From contig CAWCHI010000016.1 in assembly GCA_963795335.1 (NCBI GenBank), forward strand, positions 424,193 through 488,192: DNA of 64,000 nt, read 5' to 3'. This DNA comes from Trebonia sp963795335 (GTDB lineage: Bacteria > Actinomycetota > Actinomycetes > Streptosporangiales > Streptosporangiaceae). The translations under genes were made by a program, and so were the position numbers. Below, one piece after another: positions 18,361-25,792 of this stretch. Under the pieces are notes generated by a model, which made no database searches, had not been told where the DNA came from, and worked only from the letters and a program-made list of their open reading frames with translations. How positions within the stretch are numbered: position 1 is the stretch's first letter; the number at the start of each line of letters is the position of its first letter.

Positions 18361-18848
18361 AGCGCGCCGCCTTCCCCGGTAACGACCCGGAATACGGGGT
18401 ACCTCGGGGCGATGGCGGCGAAGTCCGCCCCTGGGGCCTGCCAGCTGACCGGAATGTGCGGGCGGGCGCCCGGCACCTTCTCCAGGTAACGGCGCAAGAT
18501 CTCGGGGCGCTCGGCCGGCGGCACCTCGACCAGCCGGCAGCCGATGGCGCGTCCGTGCCTGATAACCGCCCGGCCGTCCGCGGCCCGCACGTTCAGCACC
18601 CAGTTGCAGCGCTCGCCGAGCATTGAGACCAGGTACCACTGGCCCTTCAGGTCCGCCAGGCCGAGGGGGAAGCGGACCGTCCGGCCGGACTTCCGGCCTG
18701 TCACCTCGAGGCTCACCCACCGCCGGGGCCCGAGGCCCAGGCCGAACACCGCGGCCCACAGCGCCGAGAGACGCCGTGCACGCCAGTCGGCCCGGCCGCC
18801 GGGGTACATGGACCGCAGCCTGTCGCTGTGGGACATCCAGATCTTCAT
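18357..18848 (-). CDS. Deazaflavin (F420)-dependent nitroreductase/quinone reductase family protein
   Basis: 163-residue protein of the Ddn/DUF385 family, F420H2-dependent reductases of quinones or nitro compounds. It has VSLEVTGRKSGRTVRFPLGLADLKGQWYLVSMLG, the characteristic TxGRKSG...R region, then NWVLNVRAADGRAVIRHG. The ATG at 18848 (MKIWMSHSDRLRSMYP) has GGAG upstream; an in-frame ATG at 18905 lies in the AT-rich promoter and is less likely. It is divergent from the TetR gene at 18955, which probably controls it. Confidence 0.9.
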   Translation of the reverse strand: MKIWMSHSDRLRSMYPGGRADWRARRLSALWAAVFGLGLGPRRWVSLEVTGRKSGRTVRFPLGLADLKGQWYLVSMLGERCNWVLNVRAADGRAVIRHGRAIGCRLVEVPPAERPEILRRYLEKVPGARPHIPVSWQAPGADFAAIAPRYPVFRVVTGEGGAL

Positions 18849-18891
18849 GGCCTTCTCCGAGTGTGCAAGGATCAGGCTTAAAAAATATGAG

Positions 18892-18917
18892 ATACAGTAT
18901 TTCAAATCTAGAGTCTA
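18892..18917. promoter_or_regulatory. Candidate TetR operator in the divergent promoter
   Basis: Two small perfect palindromes, ATACAGTAT (18892-18900) and TAGAGTCTA (18909-18917), have centres 17 bp apart. They lie in the only AT-rich stretch between the divergent nitroreductase and TetR genes. Divergent TetR regulators usually bind such sites and repress both genes. Which palindrome is used is not known. Confidence 0.45.
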
Positions 18918-18954
18918 AAGTCCTTGCTGGACCGACACAAGCAGGCAGGTAACA

Positions 18955-19812
18955 GTGCCAGATCACGCGCAGGCCCCAACCGGCCTCGGTCGCCGTGGAC
19001 GGCGTCTCCCCGATGAGGAGCTGCGCCGGCGGATGCTGCAGGCGGCCGTCGCCATGGTGCACCAGGCCGGGCTGACGGTCAGCCTGGACCATATCGGCTT
19101 CGAGGACGTCATCCGCGACGCGGACGTTTCCCGCAGCGCGGCTTACCGCCGCTGGCCGTACAAGGACCTGTTCTACGGCGACCTGATCGAGGAACTGGCC
19201 CGTGAGGGCGCACCACCGGGGCTCGTGGAGGCCGAGTACGCGCTGATCCAGCAGGTCGTCAGCGAGTTCCCAGGCGAGCTGGACACGGCCGGGCAGCGCC
19301 AGGAGCTGCTGACCGAGCTCTTTCGCCGGCTCGCCCGGCTGGACTTCCAGGCCCTGGCCGACTCGCCGGAGTGGCAGACGTACATCGCCCTGCAGGCGGC
19401 ATTCAACTCCATCGCGGACGCGGAGCGGCGCGACCGCACCCGCGCCGCCCTGGCCGCGTCCGAGCAGGAACGCCGGGCCCGCGTCGCGGCCGCCTGGAAG
19501 CTGCTCGCCAGCCTGTTCGGCTACCGGATCCGGCCTGGGACCGGCGCCACCTTCGACTCGCTGATCACCCTGCTTGACGCCGGGCTGCGCGGGCTTATCA
19601 TCATGGCCCAGCCATTGCCTGAGATCGCCGGGTGCCGGGTCAGCGCCAGCCCATTCGGCGCAGCGACCGCACGCGAGTGGTCGCTGGCCGCCCTGGGCGC
19701 GGCGAGCGTCGCGACCGCGTTCCTCGAACCCGACCCCGACATCGAGTGGACCGGGGAACGCGTCGCGCGCATCCGCCAGCTGCTGAGCGGCCCCGTCCGG
19801 CCCTACGAGTAA
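18955..19812 (+). CDS. TetR family transcriptional regulator
   Basis: 285-residue regulator, longer than the usual 190-220 residues. The N-terminal helix-turn-helix covers residues about 20-70 (ELRRRMLQAAVAMVHQAGLTVSLDHIGFEDVIRDADVSRSAAYRRWPYKDLFY). An unassigned ligand-binding domain follows. The GTG at 18955 has GGCAGGT upstream. It is divergent from the F420-dependent reductase/YceI pair, which it probably represses. Confidence 0.92.
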   Translation: MPDHAQAPTGLGRRGRRLPDEELRRRMLQAAVAMVHQAGLTVSLDHIGFEDVIRDADVSRSAAYRRWPYKDLFYGDLIEELAREGAPPGLVEAEYALIQQVVSEFPGELDTAGQRQELLTELFRRLARLDFQALADSPEWQTYIALQAAFNSIADAERRDRTRAALAASEQERRARVAAAWKLLASLFGYRIRPGTGATFDSLITLLDAGLRGLIIMAQPLPEIAGCRVSASPFGAATAREWSLAALGAASVATAFLEPDPDIEWTGERVARIRQLLSGPVRPYE

Positions 19813-19839
19813 GCCCGTCAAGCGGGGTAGCTGACGGGC
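19813..19839 (+). terminator. Hairpin filling the TetR-phosphoesterase gap
   Basis: Perfect 8-bp inverted repeat GCCCGTCA / TGACGGGC with an 11-nt loop. It begins at the base after the TetR stop and ends immediately before the GTG at 19840. It may attenuate or terminate TetR transcription, or influence initiation of the next gene. Confidence 0.45.
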
Positions 19840-21303
19840 GTGTGGAACACTTTTGAACGCCAGGAAATGAGGCGGCAGTCCCCGGACCGGGCGACCGCCC
19901 GTTCCAGCTCGCGGCCGCGCCCGGCCGAGCCGGCCGGGACCGACTTGCTCCCGCAGATCAAGCACATCGTCGTGCTGATGATGGAGAACCACTCCTACGA
20001 CAACTACCTCGGCCTGCTGCCCGGCCGGGGTGAGGGGCTCCCGCTGGACGCCGGCGGCGAGCCCACCGCGTCCAACACCGGGGCCGACGGGCGGGACGTG
20101 CGGGCGTTCCGGCTGCCGTCCACCGTGCAGACGGCCAAGGTACCGACCCAGAGCTGGCACGCGGTCCACCAGCAGTGGGCTGGGGGCAAGGGCGACGGGT
20201 TCGTGACCAGCGCCGAGGACGCCGCGGCGGAGGCGGGCGCCCAGGCCGGCACGGCCGCGGCGGCCATGGGCTACTGGACCGAGCGCGACCTGCCGTTCTA
20301 CTACGGGCTGGCGGCCACCTTCCCACTCGCTGACCACTGGTTCAGCTCGTGCCTCGGCCCGACCTTCCCCAACCGCCGGTTCCTGCTCGCGGGCACCGCG
20401 CACGGGCTCATCGACGACTCGCCCTACGACCTGTTCGACTACCCGCCCGCGGGCACCGTCTTCGACCTGCTGACCGACTACGGCATCAGCTGGGTGAACT
20501 ACCACCCGGTGGCCAGCGAGCAGAGCGCGTGGCGGCACTACGCCCGGCACCGGGGCAAGACCGCCCGGCGGCGCCTGGGGTCCCTCGGCCGGCTCCTCCC
20601 GGCGGTGGCGGCCAACGCGCAGAAGGACATCAGGCTGACGGCCGACATCTTCCCGCTCGGGGTCGGCCGGTACATGGGGCACGTCCGCGGGCTCGAGCGC
20701 TTCTTGACCGATGCCGATCAGGGCACCCTGCCCGCCTTCAGCATCGTCGACCCTGACTTCGAAAGCTACTCGGAGGAGAACCCGCAGGACATCCGCAAGG
20801 GCGAGAGCTTCGCGGCCGAGGTCGTCCACCGGGTCATGCACGGCCCGGGCTGGCGCGACACCCTGCTGATCTGGCTCTACGACGAGCACGGCGGGTACTA
20901 CGACCACGTCCCGCCGCCGCCCGCGGTCCCGCCCGACGACGTCCCCGGCCGCAGCGCGGTCGGCAGCCAGACCCGGCTGGAGGCGCTGCTGCGGCCGGTG
21001 CTGCCGCGCCTGGTGCGCAGCAAGGACCAGCTCGACGAGGGACCGCAGACCTACGACCGCTACGGGTTCCGTGTCCCCGCCGTCATCGTGTCGCCCTACG
21101 CGCGGCCGGACTACGTCACCAGCGAGACGTTCGACCACACCTCCGTCCTCAAGCTGGTCGAGGAGAAGTGGAACCTGCCCGCGCTGACCGCCCGCGACGC
21201 CGCCGCCCGGGCCCCGCTGGACGCGCTCGACCTCACCGGCCCGCCGGCGTTCCTGACGCCGCCGCGCCTGCCCGCCCCCAGCCTGGCCTGGGGCAGCTGG
21301 TAG
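19840..21303 (+). CDS. Phosphoesterase / phospholipase C family protein
   Basis: 487-residue member of the phosphoesterase family (bacterial phospholipase C and AcpA-type acid phosphatases). Key motifs are IKHIVVLMMENHSYDNYLG near residue 43, containing the Glu-Asn metal/nucleophile region, and LIWLYDEHGGYYDHVPPP near residue 345, with Asp/His metal ligands. No signal peptide is evident, unlike secreted PLCs, so the protein may act inside the cell or use another route. The GTG at 19840 has no good ribosome binding site; ATG at 19867 is an alternative. Confidence 0.88.
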   Translation: MWNTFERQEMRRQSPDRATARSSSRPRPAEPAGTDLLPQIKHIVVLMMENHSYDNYLGLLPGRGEGLPLDAGGEPTASNTGADGRDVRAFRLPSTVQTAKVPTQSWHAVHQQWAGGKGDGFVTSAEDAAAEAGAQAGTAAAAMGYWTERDLPFYYGLAATFPLADHWFSSCLGPTFPNRRFLLAGTAHGLIDDSPYDLFDYPPAGTVFDLLTDYGISWVNYHPVASEQSAWRHYARHRGKTARRRLGSLGRLLPAVAANAQKDIRLTADIFPLGVGRYMGHVRGLERFLTDADQGTLPAFSIVDPDFESYSEENPQDIRKGESFAAEVVHRVMHGPGWRDTLLIWLYDEHGGYYDHVPPPPAVPPDDVPGRSAVGSQTRLEALLRPVLPRLVRSKDQLDEGPQTYDRYGFRVPAVIVSPYARPDYVTSETFDHTSVLKLVEEKWNLPALTARDAAARAPLDALDLTGPPAFLTPPRLPAPSLAWGSW

Positions 21304-21419
21304 CGGGGTACCCGCGGCTACCGCGGGTACCTGATGCGCATCGCCGGCGCGGCGCGGCGGGGCCTCAGGACCGGGGCTCCCGCGTCCGGCGGCAGCCCGC
21401 GGCCGGCAGGGTCGCCGGG

Positions 21420-21456
21420 TCGACGCCGACGCCGAGGCCGAGGCCGAGGCCGAGCA
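21420..21456 (+). repeat. GAGGCC-type hexanucleotide repeat in spacer
   Basis: Six to seven GCCGAG/GCCGAC units occur in the 261-bp gap between the phosphoesterase and GNAT genes. The remainder of the gap shows no supported gene; open frames on both strands lack start signals and domains. Confidence 0.5.
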
Positions 21457-21564
21457 GCGTCCGGGTCACGCCCTGGGCGGCGTCGAGCAGGTCGTCGAGC
21501 GCGCGTTGGGCACGTGGGCCAGCCCTGCGCCGGCGGCGAGACCCGGGAGTGCCAGGATGCCCCT

Positions 21565-22278
21565 GTGACCTCAGCCAGGAGTGCCTTCATCCGTGCCGCG
21601 GCCCGGAACAACGCCGACTGGTGCGCCTCGGTCTGCCGGACCCACGGCATTGCGGGAACGTTCGGCCAGCGGGCCTGGTGGAGTTCCCGGCGCACGCCGC
21701 CTTACTATCCCGACGCCATCACTCTGCGTCGCGACGCGGTGCCGGAGGACTTCGCTGAGATCGACACGACGGCACCCGGGTGCTCGGTCAAGGACAGTTT
21801 CGCCGCGCTGGACCTGACCGCAAGCGGCTTCGCCGAGCTCTTCACCGCGCAGTGGGTCCACCGCCCAGCGGGCCTCCCCGCGCCGGCAGCACGGGACCTG
21901 CGCCCAGCGCGGGTCTCCACGGCCGCGCATCTCCGGGACTGGCAGGCCGCCTGGCACGACGGCAGCACCGCCCCGGATATCTTCCGCCCGGCGCTGCTGA
22001 ATGACCCGTCAGTGCTTGTCCTAGCCGTTTACGACGGCGAAGCGCTCTCCGGGGGGGCCGTCCTGAACCGCAGCACCGGGCTCGTGGGCCTCTCCAACCT
22101 CTTCGCGGCCGGCGGCAGCGACACTGCCGCTGTCTTGTCATCGGCGGTCACCGCAGCCGCCGGCCATTTCCCCGGCCTTCCCCTCGTCGGCTACGAGCAC
22201 GGCGACGACCTCACCCTCGCGCTCGACGGCGGCTTCGCCGCGCTCGGCCCGCTCCGCATCTGGACTCGCGGGTCGTGA
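21565..22278 (+). CDS. GNAT-like N-acetyltransferase domain protein
   Basis: 237-residue protein whose C-terminal half looks like a GNAT fold: DPSVLVLAVYDGEALSGGAVLNRSTGLVGLSNLF and a final FPGLPLVGYEHGDDLTLALDGGFAALGPLRIW resemble the core strands and end of acetyltransferases. The N-terminal half (SARSAFIRAAARNNADWCASVCRTHG) resembles actinobacterial GNAT-related proteins. GTG at 21565, with CAGGA upstream, was chosen over an in-frame ATG at 21334 because the upstream part is repeat-rich. Substrate unknown. Confidence 0.7.
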   Translation: MTSARSAFIRAAARNNADWCASVCRTHGIAGTFGQRAWWSSRRTPPYYPDAITLRRDAVPEDFAEIDTTAPGCSVKDSFAALDLTASGFAELFTAQWVHRPAGLPAPAARDLRPARVSTAAHLRDWQAAWHDGSTAPDIFRPALLNDPSVLVLAVYDGEALSGGAVLNRSTGLVGLSNLFAAGGSDTAAVLSSAVTAAAGHFPGLPLVGYEHGDDLTLALDGGFAALGPLRIWTRGS

Positions 22279-22315
22279 ACCTCCTTCCGCCTTCCCTCCA
22301 CCGCCAGCCGGGCCC

Positions 22316-23140
22316 TTAGCGCTGGCGGCCGGTCACCCAGTCGTAGCGGATGTCCTCGTCGACGATCTCGTGGCCCGCGCGCGAGCCGACCCCGGTGCCC
22401 CCGTCGACGTGGACGACCGAGCCGGTGACGTAGCTGGAGCCGGGCGAGCAGAGCCACAGCACCACGTCGGCCACCTCCGACGGCTCGCCGGGGCGGGCCA
22501 GCGGCAGGGCCGGGATGCGGCGGCCCAGGGACTCGGCCATCGACGGCGGCAGCGGCTTGGGCTGGGTGTCGATGAGGCCCGGGCTGACGCAGGTGACGAG
22601 GATGTCGTGCACCGCCAGCTCGATGGCGGCGACACGGCTGAAGGCCTCGGTGGCAGCCCGGCTGCTGGCGTAGGCGGCCGCGCCGGCCGAGCCGCGCGAG
22701 CTGACACCGGAGGAGAAGTTGACGATGCGGCCGCCCTCCCCCTGGGCGATCATGATCCGCGCCGCCGCCTGGGTCATCAGGAAGGTGCCGCGGCAGTTGA
22801 CCCCGTACACGGTGTCCCACACCGCTGCCCGCTCGTCCAGGAGGGCGGCGTGCGGGGCGACGGCGGCGTTGTTGACGCAGAAGTCCAGCCGGCCGAAGGC
22901 GCTGCGGGCCTGGCCGGTGATGGTGGCCGCGCCCTCTTCGGTGCTGACGTCCGCGACCACCGCCGCCACCATCTCCGCGGGCAGGCCGGCGACCGTCTCG
23001 GCCAGGCCTCCGGGGTCGCGGTCGGCCGCCACCACCCGGGCGCCGGCGTCGGTGAAGGCGCGGACGGTGGCCCGGCCGACCCCGCGGGCGGCACCGGTGA
23101 CAATCGCCACGCAGCCGCTGTAGTCATACGTCACGTTCAT
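22316..23140 (-). CDS. SDR family oxidoreductase with YxxxR in place of YxxxK
   Basis: 274-residue short-chain dehydrogenase with the cofactor motif TGAARGVGRA, NNAAVAPHA and VNFSSGVSS. The usual catalytic YxxxK is Tyr-Ala-Ser-Ser-Arg, so the general-base lysine is replaced by Arg. The C-terminus SSYVTGSVVHVDGGTGVG is standard. The ATG at 23140 has GGAGATCC upstream. It is the last gene of the long minus-strand cluster, 26 nt after the LLM oxidoreductase gene. Substrate unknown. Confidence 0.9.
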   Translation of the reverse strand: MNVTYDYSGCVAIVTGAARGVGRATVRAFTDAGARVVAADRDPGGLAETVAGLPAEMVAAVVADVSTEEGAATITGQARSAFGRLDFCVNNAAVAPHAALLDERAAVWDTVYGVNCRGTFLMTQAAARIMIAQGEGGRIVNFSSGVSSRGSAGAAAYASSRAATEAFSRVAAIELAVHDILVTCVSPGLIDTQPKPLPPSMAESLGRRIPALPLARPGEPSEVADVVLWLCSPGSSYVTGSVVHVDGGTGVGSRAGHEIVDEDIRYDWVTGRQR

Positions 23141-23166
23141 CGGATCTCCTCTGGCAGCGAAGGGTC

Positions 23167-24024
23167 TTACCGGGGGCCGGCCGGCCCGGCGTTGATGCGG
23201 TGCAGCAGGTGGTCGTACCAGCCGGGCCGGGGCGGCCGGGCGGTCTCGATCCACCAGGTCGCGCCCGCCTCCTCGTAGGCCGGCTGCTCGGCCATGACGC
23301 CGGCCGGGTCGTCGGTGACCTCGGCCCACACCACCAGGTCGAATCCGTCGGCCGAACCCCGGCGAGCGCGGACAAGGTCGCGGACGGCGGCGATGTCCGC
23401 CGCCGAGGGCCGCGCGAGCCCGTGGTCGTCGTAGCGGATCGGCACCGCGCCGTCCCACCGGGCGGCGCGACGCATGCCGGCCCCCGAGGGCAGCACGCCG
23501 CCCACCCAGACCGGGATCCGCCTGCCGCTGGCGGGCACCGGGGTGAACCGCACCGGGCCGACGTCGTAGTGCCGGCCGTGGAACTCGACCACCTCGCCGG
23601 TCCAGAGCCGGGCCATCAGGTCGAGCCCCTCGTCGAGCATCGCCGCCCGGGTCCGCTCGTCGGCCTCGTCGCCGAACAGGCCGAAGTCGCCGTGGGCGGG
23701 CGCGCCGAGACCGGTACCGAACACGGTCCGGCCGTGCGCGAGCAGGTCGAGGGTGACCGTCTGGCGGGCCAGCACCCACGGCCGGCGCCGCGAGACCGGC
23801 GTGATCATGGGACCGATCACCACCCGCTCGGTGCGCGCGGCGATGACCGACAGCACCGCCCACGGGTCCACGATCGACGGGCCGAGGCCGTCGTTGGTCC
23901 AGGCCATGTGGTCCCACAGGAAGAAACCGTCGAACCCGGCCTCCTCGGCCGCGACGGCCAGAGCGACCAGGTCGTCCGGGTCGTCGGCGAAGCAGGGGGC
24001 CGCGATCCCCCGGCGGATGCTCAT
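23167..24024 (-). CDS. LLM class (luciferase-like, probably F420-dependent) oxidoreductase
   Basis: 285-residue luciferase-like TIM-barrel protein: AVAAEEAGFDGFFLWDHM, VVIGPMITPVSRRRPWVLARQTVTLDLLAHGRTVFGTGLG and RRIPVWVGG are typical. Actinobacterial members of this kind usually take F420 or FMN as hydride carrier; the cofactor is inferred. The ATG at 24024 overlaps the stop of the upstream DUF4438 gene by 4 nt, making it part of the translationally coupled TldDE-DUF4438 block. Confidence 0.9.
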   Translation of the reverse strand: MSIRRGIAAPCFADDPDDLVALAVAAEEAGFDGFFLWDHMAWTNDGLGPSIVDPWAVLSVIAARTERVVIGPMITPVSRRRPWVLARQTVTLDLLAHGRTVFGTGLGAPAHGDFGLFGDEADERTRAAMLDEGLDLMARLWTGEVVEFHGRHYDVGPVRFTPVPASGRRIPVWVGGVLPSGAGMRRAARWDGAVPIRYDDHGLARPSAADIAAVRDLVRARRGSADGFDLVVWAEVTDDPAGVMAEQPAYEEAGATWWIETARPPRPGWYDHLLHRINAGPAGPR

Positions 24025-24896
24025 CGTCCCTCGTAGCCGAGCAGGGCGGCCTCGCTCAGCCCCTGGTGCCCGGCCGGGTCGGGCGCCAGGTCGAAGGCGC
24101 CGGCCGGCCCGCACAGCAGCGGCATCAGGCCGGGGCCGTGGCCGGGCTGCGGGCTGCCCGCGTGCACGATGATGCCGACGGTGCAAAATCCCCGCCGGTA
24201 GCCGGCGTTGTAGCGGACGTCGAGGTCCTCGACCGCGACCAGGTCACCCAGCGCCAGCTCGCCCAGGCCGAGCGCGGGCGCGGTGGCGGCGTCGGCCGAC
24301 AGGTCGAGGTCCCACTGCTCGGCCGGACGGCCGATGCCGTTGCCGGCGATCTTCGAGGGGACGCAGGCCCGGACCGAGACCCTGACCTGGTCGCCGCTGA
24401 ACTCGGCCGGCAGCAGCGCCAGCGCCTCCGGCGACACGTTGCGCACCTGCACTGCCTGTCCGAGCGGGCCGGGCAGCACCGCCCCCTGGCCGTAGCCGCG
24501 CACCACCAGCTGGTCGCCGGGGGCCAGGGCAGCCAGCACGTCCGGGCCGAAGCAGGCGATGACCCGGCCCAGCTCCCCGCGCTTGCCCAGGACGGCACCG
24601 CGGGCCCCGGCGGCGGCGCCGGACCGCACCGTGACCGGGTTGCCGAGGCAGGCGTAGGAGGTGAGCGCGTGCCGGGCGGCCTGGTCGCGGTGCACCAGGC
24701 AGGCACCGGGAGCGGCGTGGTCGGAGTCGGTCGCGAACACGCCGTCGCCCAGGCGGACGCCGAGGACGACGCCGCCGTCCCCGGCCGGGACGTAAGAGCG
24801 CCCGTCACGGTCAACCCGGTAGGGGTGGCTGGCCAGTTCGGGCGTTTCCACGACGGCGGCCAAGTTGCTGGCGAGCGGTGTCAGCTCGGTGCTCAT
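24021..24896 (-). CDS. DUF4438 domain protein (second copy)
   Basis: 291-residue DUF4438 family protein. Landmarks are SHPYRVDRDGRSYVPAGDGGVVLGV, ATDSDHAAPGACLVHRD, CLGNPVTVRSGAAAGARGAVLGKRGE, VRGYGQGA and RRGFCTVGIIVHAGSPQPGHGPGLMPLLCGPAG. The family function is not established. It is a paralogue of the gene directly upstream (24893-25792), with the same order of motifs. Starts and stops overlap neighbours on both sides by 4 nt (ATGA), so the two DUF4438 proteins are probably made together with TldD/TldE. Confidence 0.85.
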   Translation of the reverse strand: MSTELTPLASNLAAVVETPELASHPYRVDRDGRSYVPAGDGGVVLGVRLGDGVFATDSDHAAPGACLVHRDQAARHALTSYACLGNPVTVRSGAAAGARGAVLGKRGELGRVIACFGPDVLAALAPGDQLVVRGYGQGAVLPGPLGQAVQVRNVSPEALALLPAEFSGDQVRVSVRACVPSKIAGNGIGRPAEQWDLDLSADAATAPALGLGELALGDLVAVEDLDVRYNAGYRRGFCTVGIIVHAGSPQPGHGPGLMPLLCGPAGAFDLAPDPAGHQGLSEAALLGYEGR

Positions 24897-25792
24897 GCGC
24901 TGTGGTCCATTGCGGGGCGGTCCATTTCCGTGAAGGCGGCCCGGACGTTGGCCGCGGGGTCGTCGGTGAGCGCGAAGGCGCCGGCCGGGCCGCTGAGGAT
25001 CGAGCTCGGACCGGGGCCGTGCCCGAACAGGCGGCAGTGGCCGGTGCTGATGATCCCGATCGTGAGCCAGCCCGGCCGCCAGCCCCGGCCGAAGCGGTGG
25101 TCCTGGTCTTCCAGGGCGACCACGTCGCCGATCCGGAGCGATTCCAGGCCGAGGGACAGGTCGTCGCCCTGGCCCGCGTAGGCCCCCATGAGGTCGGTGT
25201 TGGCGTACTCGGAGGCCATGCCCGCCCCGGCCCCGACGGCGGCGGCCGGCACCCGCACCGCGACCGGCACCGCCAGCTTGCCGTCGTCGCGGGTGTGCAC
25301 GCCGAGCGCGGGCAGCAGGCCCGGGTCGGCGTTCTTGACCACGATGTCCGGGTGCCGCGCCAGCCGCAGGCCCTGGCCGGAGGCGAGCACGTCGACCGTG
25401 TCGCCCGCCGCGACCTGTTCCAGGTCGGCCGCGGGCAGGTCGGCCAGGATGTAGGCGTGCTGGCCGACGACCCGGCCGGTGGCGCCGGCGGCCGGGCCGG
25501 AGCGCACCGTCACCACGTTGCCGACGCAGGCGAGGTACTGCAGCGCGTAGTTGGCGCCCGGCTCGCGGTGCCGGATGGACAGGCCGGGCTCGAGGTGGTC
25601 GGCCGCGTAGCCGGTGGCGGCGTCCCCGGGGTGGACGCCGAGGGTGACCCCGCCCATCCCCGGCAGCAGGAACGGGCGGCCGTCGGCGTCGGGCCGGTAG
25701 GCGTGGCGGTCGGCCAGCGGCGGCCACACCTCCCCCCGCAGCACCTGGCGGACCAGCCGCCCGGCGTTGGTGGCCAGGCTCGTGGTGTTCAT
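24893..25792 (-). CDS. DUF4438 domain protein (first copy)
   Basis: 299-residue DUF4438 family protein: RPFLLPGMGGVTLGVHPGD, ACVGNVVTVRSGPAAGATGRVVGQHA, DPGLLPALGVHT, GLESLRIGDVVALEDQDHRFGRGW and LTIGIISTGHCRLFGHGPGPSSILSGPAG. It matches the following gene motif by motif, so the pair is a tandem duplication that has diverged. It overlaps tldE (stop) and the second copy (start) by 4 nt each. Possible enzymatic or scaffold role; no catalytic residues can be assigned by eye. Confidence 0.85.
   Translation of the reverse strand: MNTTSLATNAGRLVRQVLRGEVWPPLADRHAYRPDADGRPFLLPGMGGVTLGVHPGDAATGYAADHLEPGLSIRHREPGANYALQYLACVGNVVTVRSGPAAGATGRVVGQHAYILADLPAADLEQVAAGDTVDVLASGQGLRLARHPDIVVKNADPGLLPALGVHTRDDGKLAVPVAVRVPAAAVGAGAGMASEYANTDLMGAYAGQGDDLSLGLESLRIGDVVALEDQDHRFGRGWRPGWLTIGIISTGHCRLFGHGPGPSSILSGPAGAFALTDDPAANVRAAFTEMDRPAMDHSA

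Noticed and set aside
18361..21138. Minus-strand open frame of more than 900 codons extending upstream of the YceI gene
   Set aside because: Only the last 228 codons match a family; the rest is antisense to TetR and phosphoesterase genes and overlaps the nitroreductase gene.
21318..21695. Minus-strand reading frame across the GAGGCC repeat
   Set aside because: Overlaps the GNAT gene, is composed of repeat-derived residues and has no start signal.
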